A stretch of 64,000 nt of DNA from Bradyrhizobium barranii subsp. barranii (GTDB taxonomy: Bacteria > Pseudomonadota > Alphaproteobacteria > Rhizobiales > Xanthobacteraceae), in NCBI RefSeq assembly GCF_017565645.3, contig NZ_CP086136.1, positions 7,361,501 to 7,425,500 of the forward strand, in the 5' to 3' direction. Both the position numbers and the translations under genes were made by a program. Under the pieces are notes generated by a model, which was given only the letters and a program-made list of their open reading frames with translations, was not told where the DNA came from and searched no databases. Numbering within the stretch: position 1 is the stretch's first letter; the number at the start of each line of letters is the position of its first letter. Of the stretch, positions 1 to 7,809 are shown piece by piece.

Positions 1-940
1 GCAATCCAGCTTCGAAGAGTCGTGTTGCCGCTTCGCGGCGCAGATCGTGAAATCGTAGGTCCTCGATGTGAAGAACCTGGCACGCCCTGGCAAAGGCGGC
101 GCCTGCGCTGGTTGCTCGATAAGGAAAAACCCGCCCTTTGCCTCGGGTCACAATCCTCTGCTCGAGAACTAGCTGCCAAGCGTCAAAGCCTGTCGCGTTC
201 AGCATCGGTATAACTTGGTCATTGTCGTCTTGATCCTGGGGGGCCTTGCGGGCTCTGATCTTGATCAAGCGCTTTCTCATATCAACATCAGCCCATTCGA
301 TTCGGAAGATTTCGCCTTCGCGCATCGCCGTAGCAATTGCGAACGGAATAATGCGATCCATGGGGATGTACTGGCGTGGACTGGCTGCGAAGAATTCGAT
401 CAAACGCTGAATCTCTTCAACGGTGGGACGCCGCGTTCTTGCTCGACTTTTTCTCATCAGACCGAGCTTCTTTAGGGCTACGCGAGCTAAGTCAAACTCG
501 TCGTGACGCAGCGGCGCGCCGTGCACGGCCTCAGCATAGGTCAGGATTGCGCTTATATCGGAGAAGTTGAACTGAACCGTACTTGCCGAAGCTCCCCCCT
601 TTGCTCGCGAACGACCATATTCAACGAAGTTTGCTCGCGTGAGTTCTGAAAGCTTCAGTTTACCCAAAGTGGGCCGAATGCTTTCGAGGAAGAGCTGTCT
701 GGTTCTCCCAACCTTCTTCCCAACTTCCAGCATGTCCTGAAGGTAGAGATCAATAAGCTCTTCCAACGTTCGCTTGTCCCAATCGGATGGTGCCTTTGCG
801 GTAAGATCGATTTCACGTTCCAGGGCTAAACCCCAGGTCTCCGCGTCTTCCTTTTTGCGAAAGGTTCTCGTGGCGTACTGTCCCTTTCGACGGACTTGAA
901 TGCGCCAGTTGCTCGAAGGGAGCCTAATAAGTGTCGCCAT
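1..940 (-). CDS. Tyrosine-recombinase integrase, 3' end off window
   Basis: An uninterrupted minus-strand frame opens with ATG (protein starts MATLIRLPSSNWRIQVRRKG) and runs off the left edge after 313 codons. The order is that of phage-type integrases: an N-terminal arm-binding region, a core-binding region (about residues 60-150), then the catalytic domain with box I arginine in AMREGEIFRIEW and box II in FHDLRREAATRLF. The C-terminal tyrosine is not in the window. Its start lies about 75 bp from the first in-frame dusA start candidate and it reads away from dusA. Integrases in this position are known for genomic islands that insert into the 5' end of dusA. The element it serves should therefore lie to the left, beyond the window. 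Family call is firm; assignment to the dusA-specific subfamily is inference from position. Confidence 0.88.
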   Translation of the reverse strand, partial: MATLIRLPSSNWRIQVRRKGQYATRTFRKKEDAETWGLALEREIDLTAKAPSDWDKRTLEELIDLYLQDMLEVGKKVGRTRQLFLESIRPTLGKLKLSELTRANFVEYGRSRAKGGASASTVQFNFSDISAILTYAEAVHGAPLRHDEFDLARVALKKLGLMRKSRARTRRPTVEEIQRLIEFFAASPRQYIPMDRIIPFAIATAMREGEIFRIEWADVDMRKRLIKIRARKAPQDQDDNDQVIPMLNATGFDAWQLVLEQRIVTRGKGRVFPYRATSAGAAFARACQVLHIEDLRFHDLRREAATRLFEAGL

Positions 941-1015
941 GATCGTCCCCGCAGCTGCCGTTACAAAAATCGCGTCCTCCGCACATCAATTCGCAACCCT
1001 TTGTCCGCACTAGAG

Positions 1016-2107
1016 ATGTCCGCACGGGCCGCTCGCGTAGGCGAGCTGGGTTGTAATTCCGCAGGCCCCGGGTTATCTCCAACGAGATCACGAAGCGTTC
1101 TTTCATCCTTGTTGGGCCATAAGTTGCAATCCGCTCCCTATCGCTTTTCTGTGGCTCCGATGATGGATTGGACCGACCGGCATTGCCGGGTGTTCCATCG
1201 TCACCTGACCCGGCGGGCGCTGCTTTATACGGAGATGCTGACCACCGGCGCCATCATTCACGGCGATCGAGAGCGGCTGCTCGGGTTCGACGCGATCGAG
1301 CATCCAGTGGCGCTTCAACTCGGTGGCTCGGATCCGCGCGACCTCGCGCAGGCCGCCCGGATTGGCGAGGATTTTGGGTATGACGAAATCAATCTCAATG
1401 TGGGCTGTCCCTCCGATCGCGTGAAGGACGGCCGCTTCGGCGCCTGCCTGATGGCGCAGCCAGAGCTTGTGGCGGTTTGCGTCGAGGCGATGAAACGCGT
1501 GGTCAAAGTGCCCGTCACGGTGAAATGCCGCATAGGCATCGATGACCAGGATCCGGAAGTCGCGCTGGATAAATTGGCGCGCGCCGTCGTCGCTTCCGGC
1601 TGCGATACCCTGACCGTGCATGCCAGAAAGGCCTGGCTCGACGGCCTGTCGCCCAAAGAAAACCGCGACATCCCGCCGCTCGACTATGATCGCGTCTACC
1701 GCCTCAAGCGCACGATGTCGGATGTGCCGGTCATCATCAATGGCGGCATCCCAGGCATTGACGAAGCGAAAGCGCATCTTGCGCATGTCGACGGCGTGAT
1801 GCTCGGCCGTGCCGCGTATCAAGAGCCGTGGCGGCTTCTCTCCGTCGATCAAGACATTTTCGGCGAGGTGGCGCCGCATGCGACCATGCAAGACGCGCTC
1901 GAGGCGATGATGCCCTATATCGAGCGACAACTCGCGCGGGGCACACGGCTGCATGCTATCACGCGACATTTCGTCGGGGCATTTCACGCTGTGCCCGGCG
2001 CACGCGCCTTCCGCCGACATTTAGCGGAAAACGGGACGCGGCCCGGAGCTGACGTCCGGGTATTAGAAGACGCGATCGCCAAGATTTCCCAGCGACAGGC
2101 AGCCTAA
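1016..2107 (+). CDS. dusA: tRNA-dihydrouridine(20/20a) synthase DusA
   Basis: Flavoenzyme that reduces uridine to dihydrouridine in the tRNA D-loop. Family motifs are all visible: VAPMMDWTDRHCR near the N terminus, the catalytic-cysteine block LNVGCPSDRV, TVHARKAWLDGLSP and the FMN phosphate-binding VIINGGIP and DGVMLGRAAY. The fold is complete to the C terminus. The start is uncertain: homology begins near SAPYRFSVAPMM. The ATG used here adds about 30 extra residues, a TTG at 1109 gives about 332 aa, and an in-frame ATG at 896 overlaps the integrase. This ambiguity fits a gene whose 5' end was replaced by an integrated element. Confidence 0.93.
   Translation: MSARAARVGELGCNSAGPGLSPTRSRSVLSSLLGHKLQSAPYRFSVAPMMDWTDRHCRVFHRHLTRRALLYTEMLTTGAIIHGDRERLLGFDAIEHPVALQLGGSDPRDLAQAARIGEDFGYDEINLNVGCPSDRVKDGRFGACLMAQPELVAVCVEAMKRVVKVPVTVKCRIGIDDQDPEVALDKLARAVVASGCDTLTVHARKAWLDGLSPKENRDIPPLDYDRVYRLKRTMSDVPVIINGGIPGIDEAKAHLAHVDGVMLGRAAYQEPWRLLSVDQDIFGEVAPHATMQDALEAMMPYIERQLARGTRLHAITRHFVGAFHAVPGARAFRRHLAENGTRPGADVRVLEDAIAKISQRQAA
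1141..1188 (+). other. Candidate attachment site in the 5' end of dusA
   Basis: The bases encoding FSVAPMMDWTD are the most conserved part of dusA and lie nearest the divergent integrase. dusA-targeting islands are known to recombine at the 5' end of this gene. The partner att copy would be at the far end of the off-window element, so no direct repeat can be shown here; exact limits are a guess. Confidence 0.35.
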
Positions 2108-2143
2108 GTTGGCCTTTCATTCGCCCAAGCAATAGCAGTGCGC

Positions 2144-2177
2144 CGGTTATACTGAAATCGCAGAGACAGTATAACCG
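2144..2177. repeat. 11-bp perfect inverted repeat behind dusA
   Basis: Arms CGGTTATACTG and CAGTATAACCG flank a 12-base loop, 37 bases after the dusA stop. There is no T-run, so it is a poor rho-independent terminator. It sits where chromosome should pass into the ICE region, so a recombinase or regulator site is possible. Function unknown. Confidence 0.6.
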
Positions 2178-2290
2178 TGGTGAAAGCCCGATGTGCTTGC
2201 GGGTTGACGCTGTCAAATTATTCCCCTTTGGATCTCGACTACGAAATTTGGATCAAAAGTCGGATTTTCCCATGCGCGCTGCGTCTGCAG

Positions 2291-3055
2291 CTATGGACCG
2301 CGGCCCTTGGCGTTAGAGACGACCCTCGTCATGCCAAAGTTTTTTCGAAGCATTCGTGGGTATGGCCGAAGATCCAAGCATCTGCCAGCCGCAGCGTTTT
2401 CTTTCCTCTCAATCGACTGGGGCCCCATGAGCGCCGTCAAGTCACTACGGTACGCTGCAGCTAAAATCTCTTCGTCCGTTAGTTGCGCGTAGTCGCGAGA
2501 GTGTTGGGCATCCGGCACCGGCGCGTGATGGGTGACAATCACCAACTTGCGGTCGCCCCTCGACTTACCCATTTCAGCCTCTAGAAACGCTCGCGATTGC
2601 CGGTGACGGAACAGCGCATTTGCCGGACGAAAAGGTCGCTTGTGGCGGTCGGTCCGGATCTTCTTGAAGTCGTTCATTCGCTTGTCCGCGATCGCCATTG
2701 CGCGTACATGTCGCCCCGCAGCATGAAGTCGGTCCACAACGTCGCTCCTGCGAACGTTACGGCCAAAAGGGATCGCGCAATTTTGAAGCACGTAGATCTT
2801 TGTGCCTCGGGCGGCGTCCATAGCCTTCTCTACTGTCCGAGCCTCGTCCGCCCCGTAAGCCTCATGGTTGCCCAGCACGTAAATGGCCGGCTTATCCGGC
2901 ACACGCTCCTCAAGCCAACGGACGCCACGCTCGGCACGCGGGATCAGTTCGCCTGCCATAATCAACACGTGGAACTCTGGCCGCTCCGCCGGCGGCGCAA
3001 GATCCCAACCACGGGTCAATATAACATGGAGATCACTCATGACCCACAAACGCAT
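2291..3055 (-). pseudogene. Metallophosphoesterase with compensating frameshifts
   Basis: The frame is open for 254 codons and keeps Calcineurin-like phosphoesterase motifs: SDLH at the N terminus, AGEL (usually GDL), LGNHE and VTHHAP. Two internal blocks read family-like sequence only in another frame. Around 2690-2770 the shifted frame gives TFAGATLWTDFMLRGD, and near 2330-2400 it gives DAWIFGHTHECFEK, the final metal-binding GHTH motif. The original frame then returns (MTRVVSNAKG). Two pairs of offsetting indels have therefore kept the frame open while scrambling part of the active site. Probably inactive. Lies between dusA and the LysR gene at the far end of the ICE. Confidence 0.75.
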
Positions 3056-3071
3056 GGTTCATGCCCCAATC

Positions 3072-3461
3072 CTAGAGAGCAGCCGTTACAGCCGACACGA
3101 GCTGGATAGAAGTTTCTAGGCTCCTCTGGAGCGCTTGTAGGTCCGAGAGGCGGACCTCCTCCATCACCAAAGCGCGCGGCTCCAGGAGCTCTTTGACGAG
3201 CTGGATCAACGGCGTCTCTTGGATGCCTCTTTCATTCAAATGAAGGTTGGTTCTGATTGCGCCACTCGGCGTTAATCTCGTAGTCACCTCGATTGGGATC
3301 GACTGCAGCACGATGCTCAATGGGATCTCGATAGTTGCAAGAACTGCGTCAGTCCCTGCGATACGATGCCCGAATCTGTGCATACGGCTTGTGGGGCCAA
3401 AGCCATTTTGAGCGGAAGCCTCGCCGAAAGGCTCAATTTCTAGCCATTCTCTGAAAGCCAT
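3072..3461 (-). CDS. Hypothetical protein, 129 aa
   Basis: Not recognised. The start (MAFREWLEIEPFGE) is chosen because a strong ribosome-binding site, AAAAAGGAG, lies seven bases upstream; the longer open frame above it looks non-coding. No signal peptide or membrane segment is seen; the C-terminal third is leucine-rich and probably helical. Reads toward the metallophosphoesterase remnant with a 16-bp gap and away from the LysR gene. Confidence 0.6.
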   Translation of the reverse strand: MAFREWLEIEPFGEASAQNGFGPTSRMHRFGHRIAGTDAVLATIEIPLSIVLQSIPIEVTTRLTPSGAIRTNLHLNERGIQETPLIQLVKELLEPRALVMEEVRLSDLQALQRSLETSIQLVSAVTAAL

Positions 3462-3601
3462 AGCAAAGCTCCTTTTTGGGTAACCGGAGCGTTCAACAGC
3501 GTTGGTCCCGACGCGCCTGTAACGCCATACCCGATCTCGGGAGGAATGCCCCCTGTCGAATCGTACAGGTGCGTCCAAATCTGAGCTGACCTACCTCGGA
3601 G

Positions 3602-4588
3602 GTGCCGGCTTCATTATCGACAAGGGGGTCGTATTGGATGTGCAGCCTTTCGGCCAAGTCCGACCGCCACCTCTCGGGACAGGCGATCGAGCTCAAGCAC
3701 CTTCGATTCGCGGCACTCGCATATGAATGCGGCAGCTTCCGGAAGGCCGCCGAGCTCCTTCCTGTTCAGCATTCTGCATTGAGCCGTGCGGTGGCTCAAC
3801 TCGAGGCCCAGGTTGGAGCGGCTTTATTCGAACGTTCGACAACAGGCGTACGACCTACCCTCGCTGGCCTGCATTTCTTGAAACACGCAATCTCAATTTT
3901 GGAGCAACTTGACGCACTTCTCGAATCGACAAGCGGCTTGGCACGTGGCCAGTCTGATCAACTTCGGGTAGGCTTATGCGCGTCGGTCGCCCCTGGCCGC
4001 CTCGGAGAACTCCTTGCCGGCTTTCGGCAACGTTGCGCTCCTACTAACCTAGTCGCCACAGAGCGATCTACGACAGGGTTACGTAGATCTCTTCAGAGCA
4101 GCGATTCAGATATTATAATTGGATCAGGACTGCCCGACTCGTCAACCGTCCACGCGCACGCGCTGTGGCGCGAGCGGGTTTTCGTTTTGCTCCCGACAGA
4201 TCACGCGCTTGCTTCCCGCGAAGCTGTCTTCTGGACGGACCTTCGCGATCAAACCATTTTGCTCGTAACGCCCGATCGTGCCGGCAGCGTGGAGGAAATG
4301 TTAGAATCCAGAATCCAGATGCGTGGGATCATCCAAAACGTGCAACGGCATCACGTCAGTCGGCACCTCATTCACAAGTTCACAAGACTGGGATTCGGCG
4401 TGAGCTTTATCCTAGACTCCGACGTGGCCACTGTTGGAGACGACGTTGTTTATCGAGAATTGCACGACGAGCAGGGTCAAGTGGACGTCTGCTTTTATGC
4501 GCACTGGATGCCCAGCAATAGGAAATTCGCATTACGTCCATTTCTGACGTTTTTAGCCGAGCGCTACCCGTCGCCAACCGAGCGATAG
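3602..4588 (+). CDS. LysR-family transcriptional regulator
   Basis: N-terminal winged HTH with the LysR pattern (LKHLRFAALAYECGSFRKAA, then LSRAVAQLEAQVG and LFERSTTGVRPTLAG), followed by a periplasmic-binding-like effector domain to the C terminus. The likely start is the in-frame ATG at 3638 (MCSLSAKSDRH), since the first residues of the longer frame are not family-like. It is convergent with the DUF2274/trb operon and overlaps the DUF2274 3' end by about 25 bp. LysR genes often sit at this end of rhizobial trb operons. Target and effector unknown. Confidence 0.88.
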   Translation: MPASLSTRGSYWMCSLSAKSDRHLSGQAIELKHLRFAALAYECGSFRKAAELLPVQHSALSRAVAQLEAQVGAALFERSTTGVRPTLAGLHFLKHAISILEQLDALLESTSGLARGQSDQLRVGLCASVAPGRLGELLAGFRQRCAPTNLVATERSTTGLRRSLQSSDSDIIIGSGLPDSSTVHAHALWRERVFVLLPTDHALASREAVFWTDLRDQTILLVTPDRAGSVEEMLESRIQMRGIIQNVQRHHVSRHLIHKFTRLGFGVSFILDSDVATVGDDVVYRELHDEQGQVDVCFYAHWMPSNRKFALRPFLTFLAERYPSPTER

Positions 4589-4797
4589 ACGCGCTTTGAC
4601 TTCGCAAAGCCTCTGTCTGCGGCCATAAATCGCGCCAGCATTGGCGCGACCAGTTTGATTGGATCAATCGCCTGGCCTGTTTCGCGCGCCAAGGCTTCAG
4701 CGTACGCAACCAAATCCCGGTGCACCGAAGCAGGTAGTTCCGTCATGACTTTGACTGGCTTATCGTCCGACAACGCCGTGATCTTAAGCTTCGACAC
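4564..4797 (-). CDS. DUF2274 protein, last gene of the trb operon
   Basis: 77-residue protein from a GTG start (VSKLKITALSDDKPVKV) seven bases after trbI. It matches the small DUF2274 family that follows trbI in alphaproteobacterial conjugation operons: a short lead, then LPASVHRDLVAYAEALARET with a ribbon-helix-helix-like look, and PMLARFMAADRGFAK at the end. Role in transfer is not established. Start chosen by family length and spacing; an upstream ATG inside trbI would add 18 unlike residues. Confidence 0.75.
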   Translation of the reverse strand: MSKLKITALSDDKPVKVMTELPASVHRDLVAYAEALARETGQAIDPIKLVAPMLARFMAADRGFAKSKRVYRSVGDG

Positions 4798-4804
4798 CAG
4801 ACAC

Positions 4805-6025
4805 CTACCCTCTATACAGCTCAAGAACGAGATCTCGATTGACGATGACACGCACCGGGAAACCGGACCGGATGGTCAACGTTGGTTGAATACCGAGGCT
4901 GCGACGGACGATCTGTTGGCCTGTTTGATTGAGGGAGTCGCCTGCACCGCGCCGCATCGCCTGGAGGATCGCGCTGTCATTGCTGTTCGTATTTGAGCCC
5001 GCGCCGGGCTCGGTGCCGACGGCTAGTAGGGTCGAAAGAGCCGCGGCTTTGAACAATTCGCCCCAGTGATTATTGACCTCGTCTTCAAGCCCCGAATAGC
5101 CCGCGGTATCAGCCCCCTGTTCACGCTCCAACACCATCGAACGGCCATTCGGCATGATCAGCCGGGTCCAGACAAGCAACACGCGCGACTGACCGAAGGC
5201 AACCTGGCTGTCATAAACGCCAATCAGGCGCGCTCCCTGCGGGATAAGCAGAAAGCGCCCGGTGGGCGAATCGAACACATTTTCGGTCACCTGTGCGGTG
5301 ATCTGGCCCGGAAGGTCCGACCGTATCCCTGTGATCAAGGCACCTGGAATGACAGTTCCCGCCTGCACGACATAGGGTGATGCCGGCTTGGTGACGCGAT
5401 CGGGGCTTACTGTACGGCGATCAACGAATGCATTGACGAATGCGAGCTTCCTGTCCTGACCACCCTGCGAAACTCCCTCGTCGCCATTGGTGGCCGAAAT
5501 TGATGAAGCATTCCGGTCGCCACCCTGGGCCGCGGCAGCAGGCGGGCGCGCATCTCTTGCATTGGCCGAAGCGAACAAATGGCTTACGCGGGCCGCTTCG
5601 GTTTCTTGATCCCGGCGCTGCTGTTCCGCATCGAGAGCCGTAGCTCCAATCGTCGGCGACTGACCTTGGGCGGCCAGAATAGGACGCCCAAGGTCTCCAG
5701 GAAGAGGTGGACCAAGCTGGGGAATACCTTGACGCGTCAACCCCATGTAGTCCTTCGGCAGCGTCGCAATGCCATCGGCAATATCGTGATGCTCAGTGGC
5801 GTAGAGCTCATCCGCCGGCTGATTTCGGGAACGATTGTTTTGCAACGACCACAATACAGCGCCGCCAATGACTACCAGCGCGACCGCAATTCCTCCTGCG
5901 AGAACCTTGCGCGATAGCCGTGTTACGCGCGGATGCTCCGCTCTTAGGCGGAAGCTTCTCGACGGGTCGTCCTGTGTTTGCCTCGAAATCGATCGATCCT
6001 GATCGCCTTCAATCTGCGAATTCAT
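4805..6025 (-). CDS. trbI: TrbI, VirB10-type channel protein
   Basis: VirB10-family component that links the inner-membrane energising proteins with the outer-membrane core of the mating channel. Layout is typical: cytoplasmic basic N terminus, one membrane helix (about residues 43-62, GGIAVALVVIGGAVLW), a long flexible periplasmic stretch rich in Ala and Gln, then the conserved beta-barrel domain (VQAGTVIPGALITGIRSDLP, LLIPQGARLIGVYD, GYSGLEDEVNNHWGELFKAA). Length 406 aa is normal. Overlaps trbG by four bases. Appears intact. Confidence 0.95.
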   Translation of the reverse strand: MNSQIEGDQDRSISRQTQDDPSRSFRLRAEHPRVTRLSRKVLAGGIAVALVVIGGAVLWSLQNNRSRNQPADELYATEHHDIADGIATLPKDYMGLTRQGIPQLGPPLPGDLGRPILAAQGQSPTIGATALDAEQQRRDQETEAARVSHLFASANARDARPPAAAAQGGDRNASSISATNGDEGVSQGGQDRKLAFVNAFVDRRTVSPDRVTKPASPYVVQAGTVIPGALITGIRSDLPGQITAQVTENVFDSPTGRFLLIPQGARLIGVYDSQVAFGQSRVLLVWTRLIMPNGRSMVLEREQGADTAGYSGLEDEVNNHWGELFKAAALSTLLAVGTEPGAGSNTNSNDSAILQAMRRGAGDSLNQTGQQIVRRSLGIQPTLTIRSGFPVRVIVNRDLVLELYRG

Positions 6026-7038
6026 GACGACGACCTCCCGTCAGTCCTGACAATTCGGACCTTCTGCTGGTGTTCGCCCCCGAGCCGCAGTTCTGCCGCT
6101 GCAAACAGCCGATCCACAATCAGTAAATTGCCGTGTGCGCGGTAGTTGACCAGCTCGGTCTTTCCGTCAGGGCCAATGACGAACAGCGGCGGCATCTCGC
6201 CTTGGACAATCCCTTGCGGGAATTCGACATAGACCTTGCGGCCATCGTCATACGCACAGAGCGGCCGCCAGGGTGGACTGTCCCCCTCGATCGCGTAGCG
6301 AAGCACGCGTTGCGCTGGATCTGGAAGAACCGGTGTGAGGGAAGCCTCGCGCGATTTTTCGCGCGCTGTTTCTGGATAATACCAGGCGACGGAGGGCATG
6401 TAGGGCCGCTCGCGGGAGCGAAGCTCGATCAAATACGCGCGCCGGTCGGTATTAATGACAGGGTTGGTCTCGATTGCCGCCCGCGTCGGCTTCGCGAGGA
6501 TGTGGACACGACGGGTGTCGCCGCTTCCACTTTCGGTATCGCCTACAACCCATCGCACCGTGTCTCCTGCCGCGATAGGCCCCGATCCTGTCAGTTGCTC
6601 CCCTTCTTCGAGCGCAATATCCGTGATTTGTCCGGGAGAGGCGTACACCTGATAAAGCGCTCCCGGGCTGTAAGCGTAGATCTGAGCCGCGTTGAAATAT
6701 CCCCGCTTGCGCGGCTCGACTCGCGCCGCATTGTTTGCTGTTTCAACACGGCTCACCGGTTCAGCCTCCTCCTTCCCTCCTGACTTCCCGCCGAGAGCTG
6801 GCTTCCAGGCAGGCGGGACGTGAAGCGGGTGCGGTCTGTTGTCGACCGGTGCTGGAGGCGCAGGCAACGCCGGCAGCTCAGCGTCATAGTTGATTTTCGG
6901 CGGAATATAGGTCGCGCAACCTCCAAGGGCCGACGAGCAAACCAGCAGGGCCGACACGATCGCGCGCTTCGAGATCAAGGCGCTAGCGGTGGTTGGGTTG
7001 TTAGGCTTCGAGGAAATGTTTGACGTCGTCTTGGTCAC
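6022..7038 (-). CDS. trbG: TrbG, VirB9-type outer-membrane channel protein
   Basis: VirB9/TrbG-family periplasmic protein of the outer-membrane core complex. The start is taken as GTG (VTKTTSNISSK), which overlaps the trbF stop in a GTGA junction. The N terminus has a hydrophobic signal ending in a lipobox (SSALGGCATY), so it is probably a lipoprotein. The proline-rich segment and the C-terminal domain (PDPAQRVLRYAIEGDSPPWR, VYVEFPQGI, PLFVIGPDGKTELVNYR) are typical. Appears intact. Confidence 0.93.
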   Translation of the reverse strand: MTKTTSNISSKPNNPTTASALISKRAIVSALLVCSSALGGCATYIPPKINYDAELPALPAPPAPVDNRPHPLHVPPAWKPALGGKSGGKEEAEPVSRVETANNAARVEPRKRGYFNAAQIYAYSPGALYQVYASPGQITDIALEEGEQLTGSGPIAAGDTVRWVVGDTESGSGDTRRVHILAKPTRAAIETNPVINTDRRAYLIELRSRERPYMPSVAWYYPETAREKSREASLTPVLPDPAQRVLRYAIEGDSPPWRPLCAYDDGRKVYVEFPQGIVQGEMPPLFVIGPDGKTELVNYRAHGNLLIVDRLFAAAELRLGGEHQQKVRIVRTDGRSSS

Positions 7039-7718
7039 TGACCCAGCTCCTTCGACCAATTGATGGCGCGTACATACACGCCGAGCGGATTCTTGCGCAG
7101 CCGTTCGGCGTTGCGCGGCGTCTCAATCACAACGGTGAGAATCGCGGTCCAGCGCTCGGTCGAACTCAACGAGCCGTAGTCGTAGGTGCGTTGGACCCAA
7201 GCGACTCGAAAGCTGTCCGGTGAGGCACGGATGACGCTGGAGACATCAACCGAGATTTGCGCCTTGCCCAACTTAACGAACGGATCGTTGTTGCGCGCGA
7301 AGTCATTGAGCGCGGCCGCGCCCCGATCGGTCGTAAAATCATAGGCGCGCAACCAATTCTGGCGGAGCACGATGCCGTCGGCGGGTAGGCCTCGGACATC
7401 TTCAACAAAACGCGCCAAATGGTAGGCGATCTGAGCGTCGGTGGGTTGATAGTCAATGTTGGCCGGGGCAACCCTTTGCGCCTGACCGAGCCGATCGACC
7501 TCGACCACCCAGGGCGTGATCGATCCTTGACTCGATTGCCAAACGAGACCACCCGCAAGACCACTTGCTAGCGTGAGGCAGCCAAAGGCCATCAACCGCC
7601 AGTTCTTGGCCTGGACGCGCGCAGATCCAATGCGCTGATCCCAGACCTGAGCAGCTTTTTGATAAGGCGTGACGGGTTCGGGCATGCGCCCGTAGTGAAC
7701 GGACGGTCGTTTGAACAT
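7035..7718 (-). CDS. trbF: TrbF, VirB8-type inner-membrane protein
   Basis: Start set at MFKRPSVHYGRMPEP because TCAGGAGG lies just upstream; 227 aa is the family length. One membrane helix near residues 35-55 (MAFGCLTLASGLAGGLVW) is followed by the VirB8-like periplasmic domain (ITPWVVEVDRLGQAQRV, FVEDVRGLPADGIVLRQNWL, FRVAWVQRTYDYGSL). VirB8 proteins nucleate assembly of the inner-membrane complex. Coupled to trbG by the GTGA overlap; a 91-bp gap separates it from trbL. Confidence 0.94.
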   Translation of the reverse strand: MFKRPSVHYGRMPEPVTPYQKAAQVWDQRIGSARVQAKNWRLMAFGCLTLASGLAGGLVWQSSQGSITPWVVEVDRLGQAQRVAPANIDYQPTDAQIAYHLARFVEDVRGLPADGIVLRQNWLRAYDFTTDRGAAALNDFARNNDPFVKLGKAQISVDVSSVIRASPDSFRVAWVQRTYDYGSLSSTERWTAILTVVIETPRNAERLRKNPLGVYVRAINWSKELGQ

Positions 7719-7809
7719 GAAATTTCCTCCTGAGATCAAGAGTTTCGTCTTAGCGTTGTAAGAAGTTGGCTGAGTTGTCAGTGCCAGTAGTTGGTGGATC
7801 GACGCCGCA

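Noticed and set aside
1103..2020. 305-codon minus-strand frame over dusA
   Set aside because: Antisense shadow of a well-conserved gene in GC-rich DNA.
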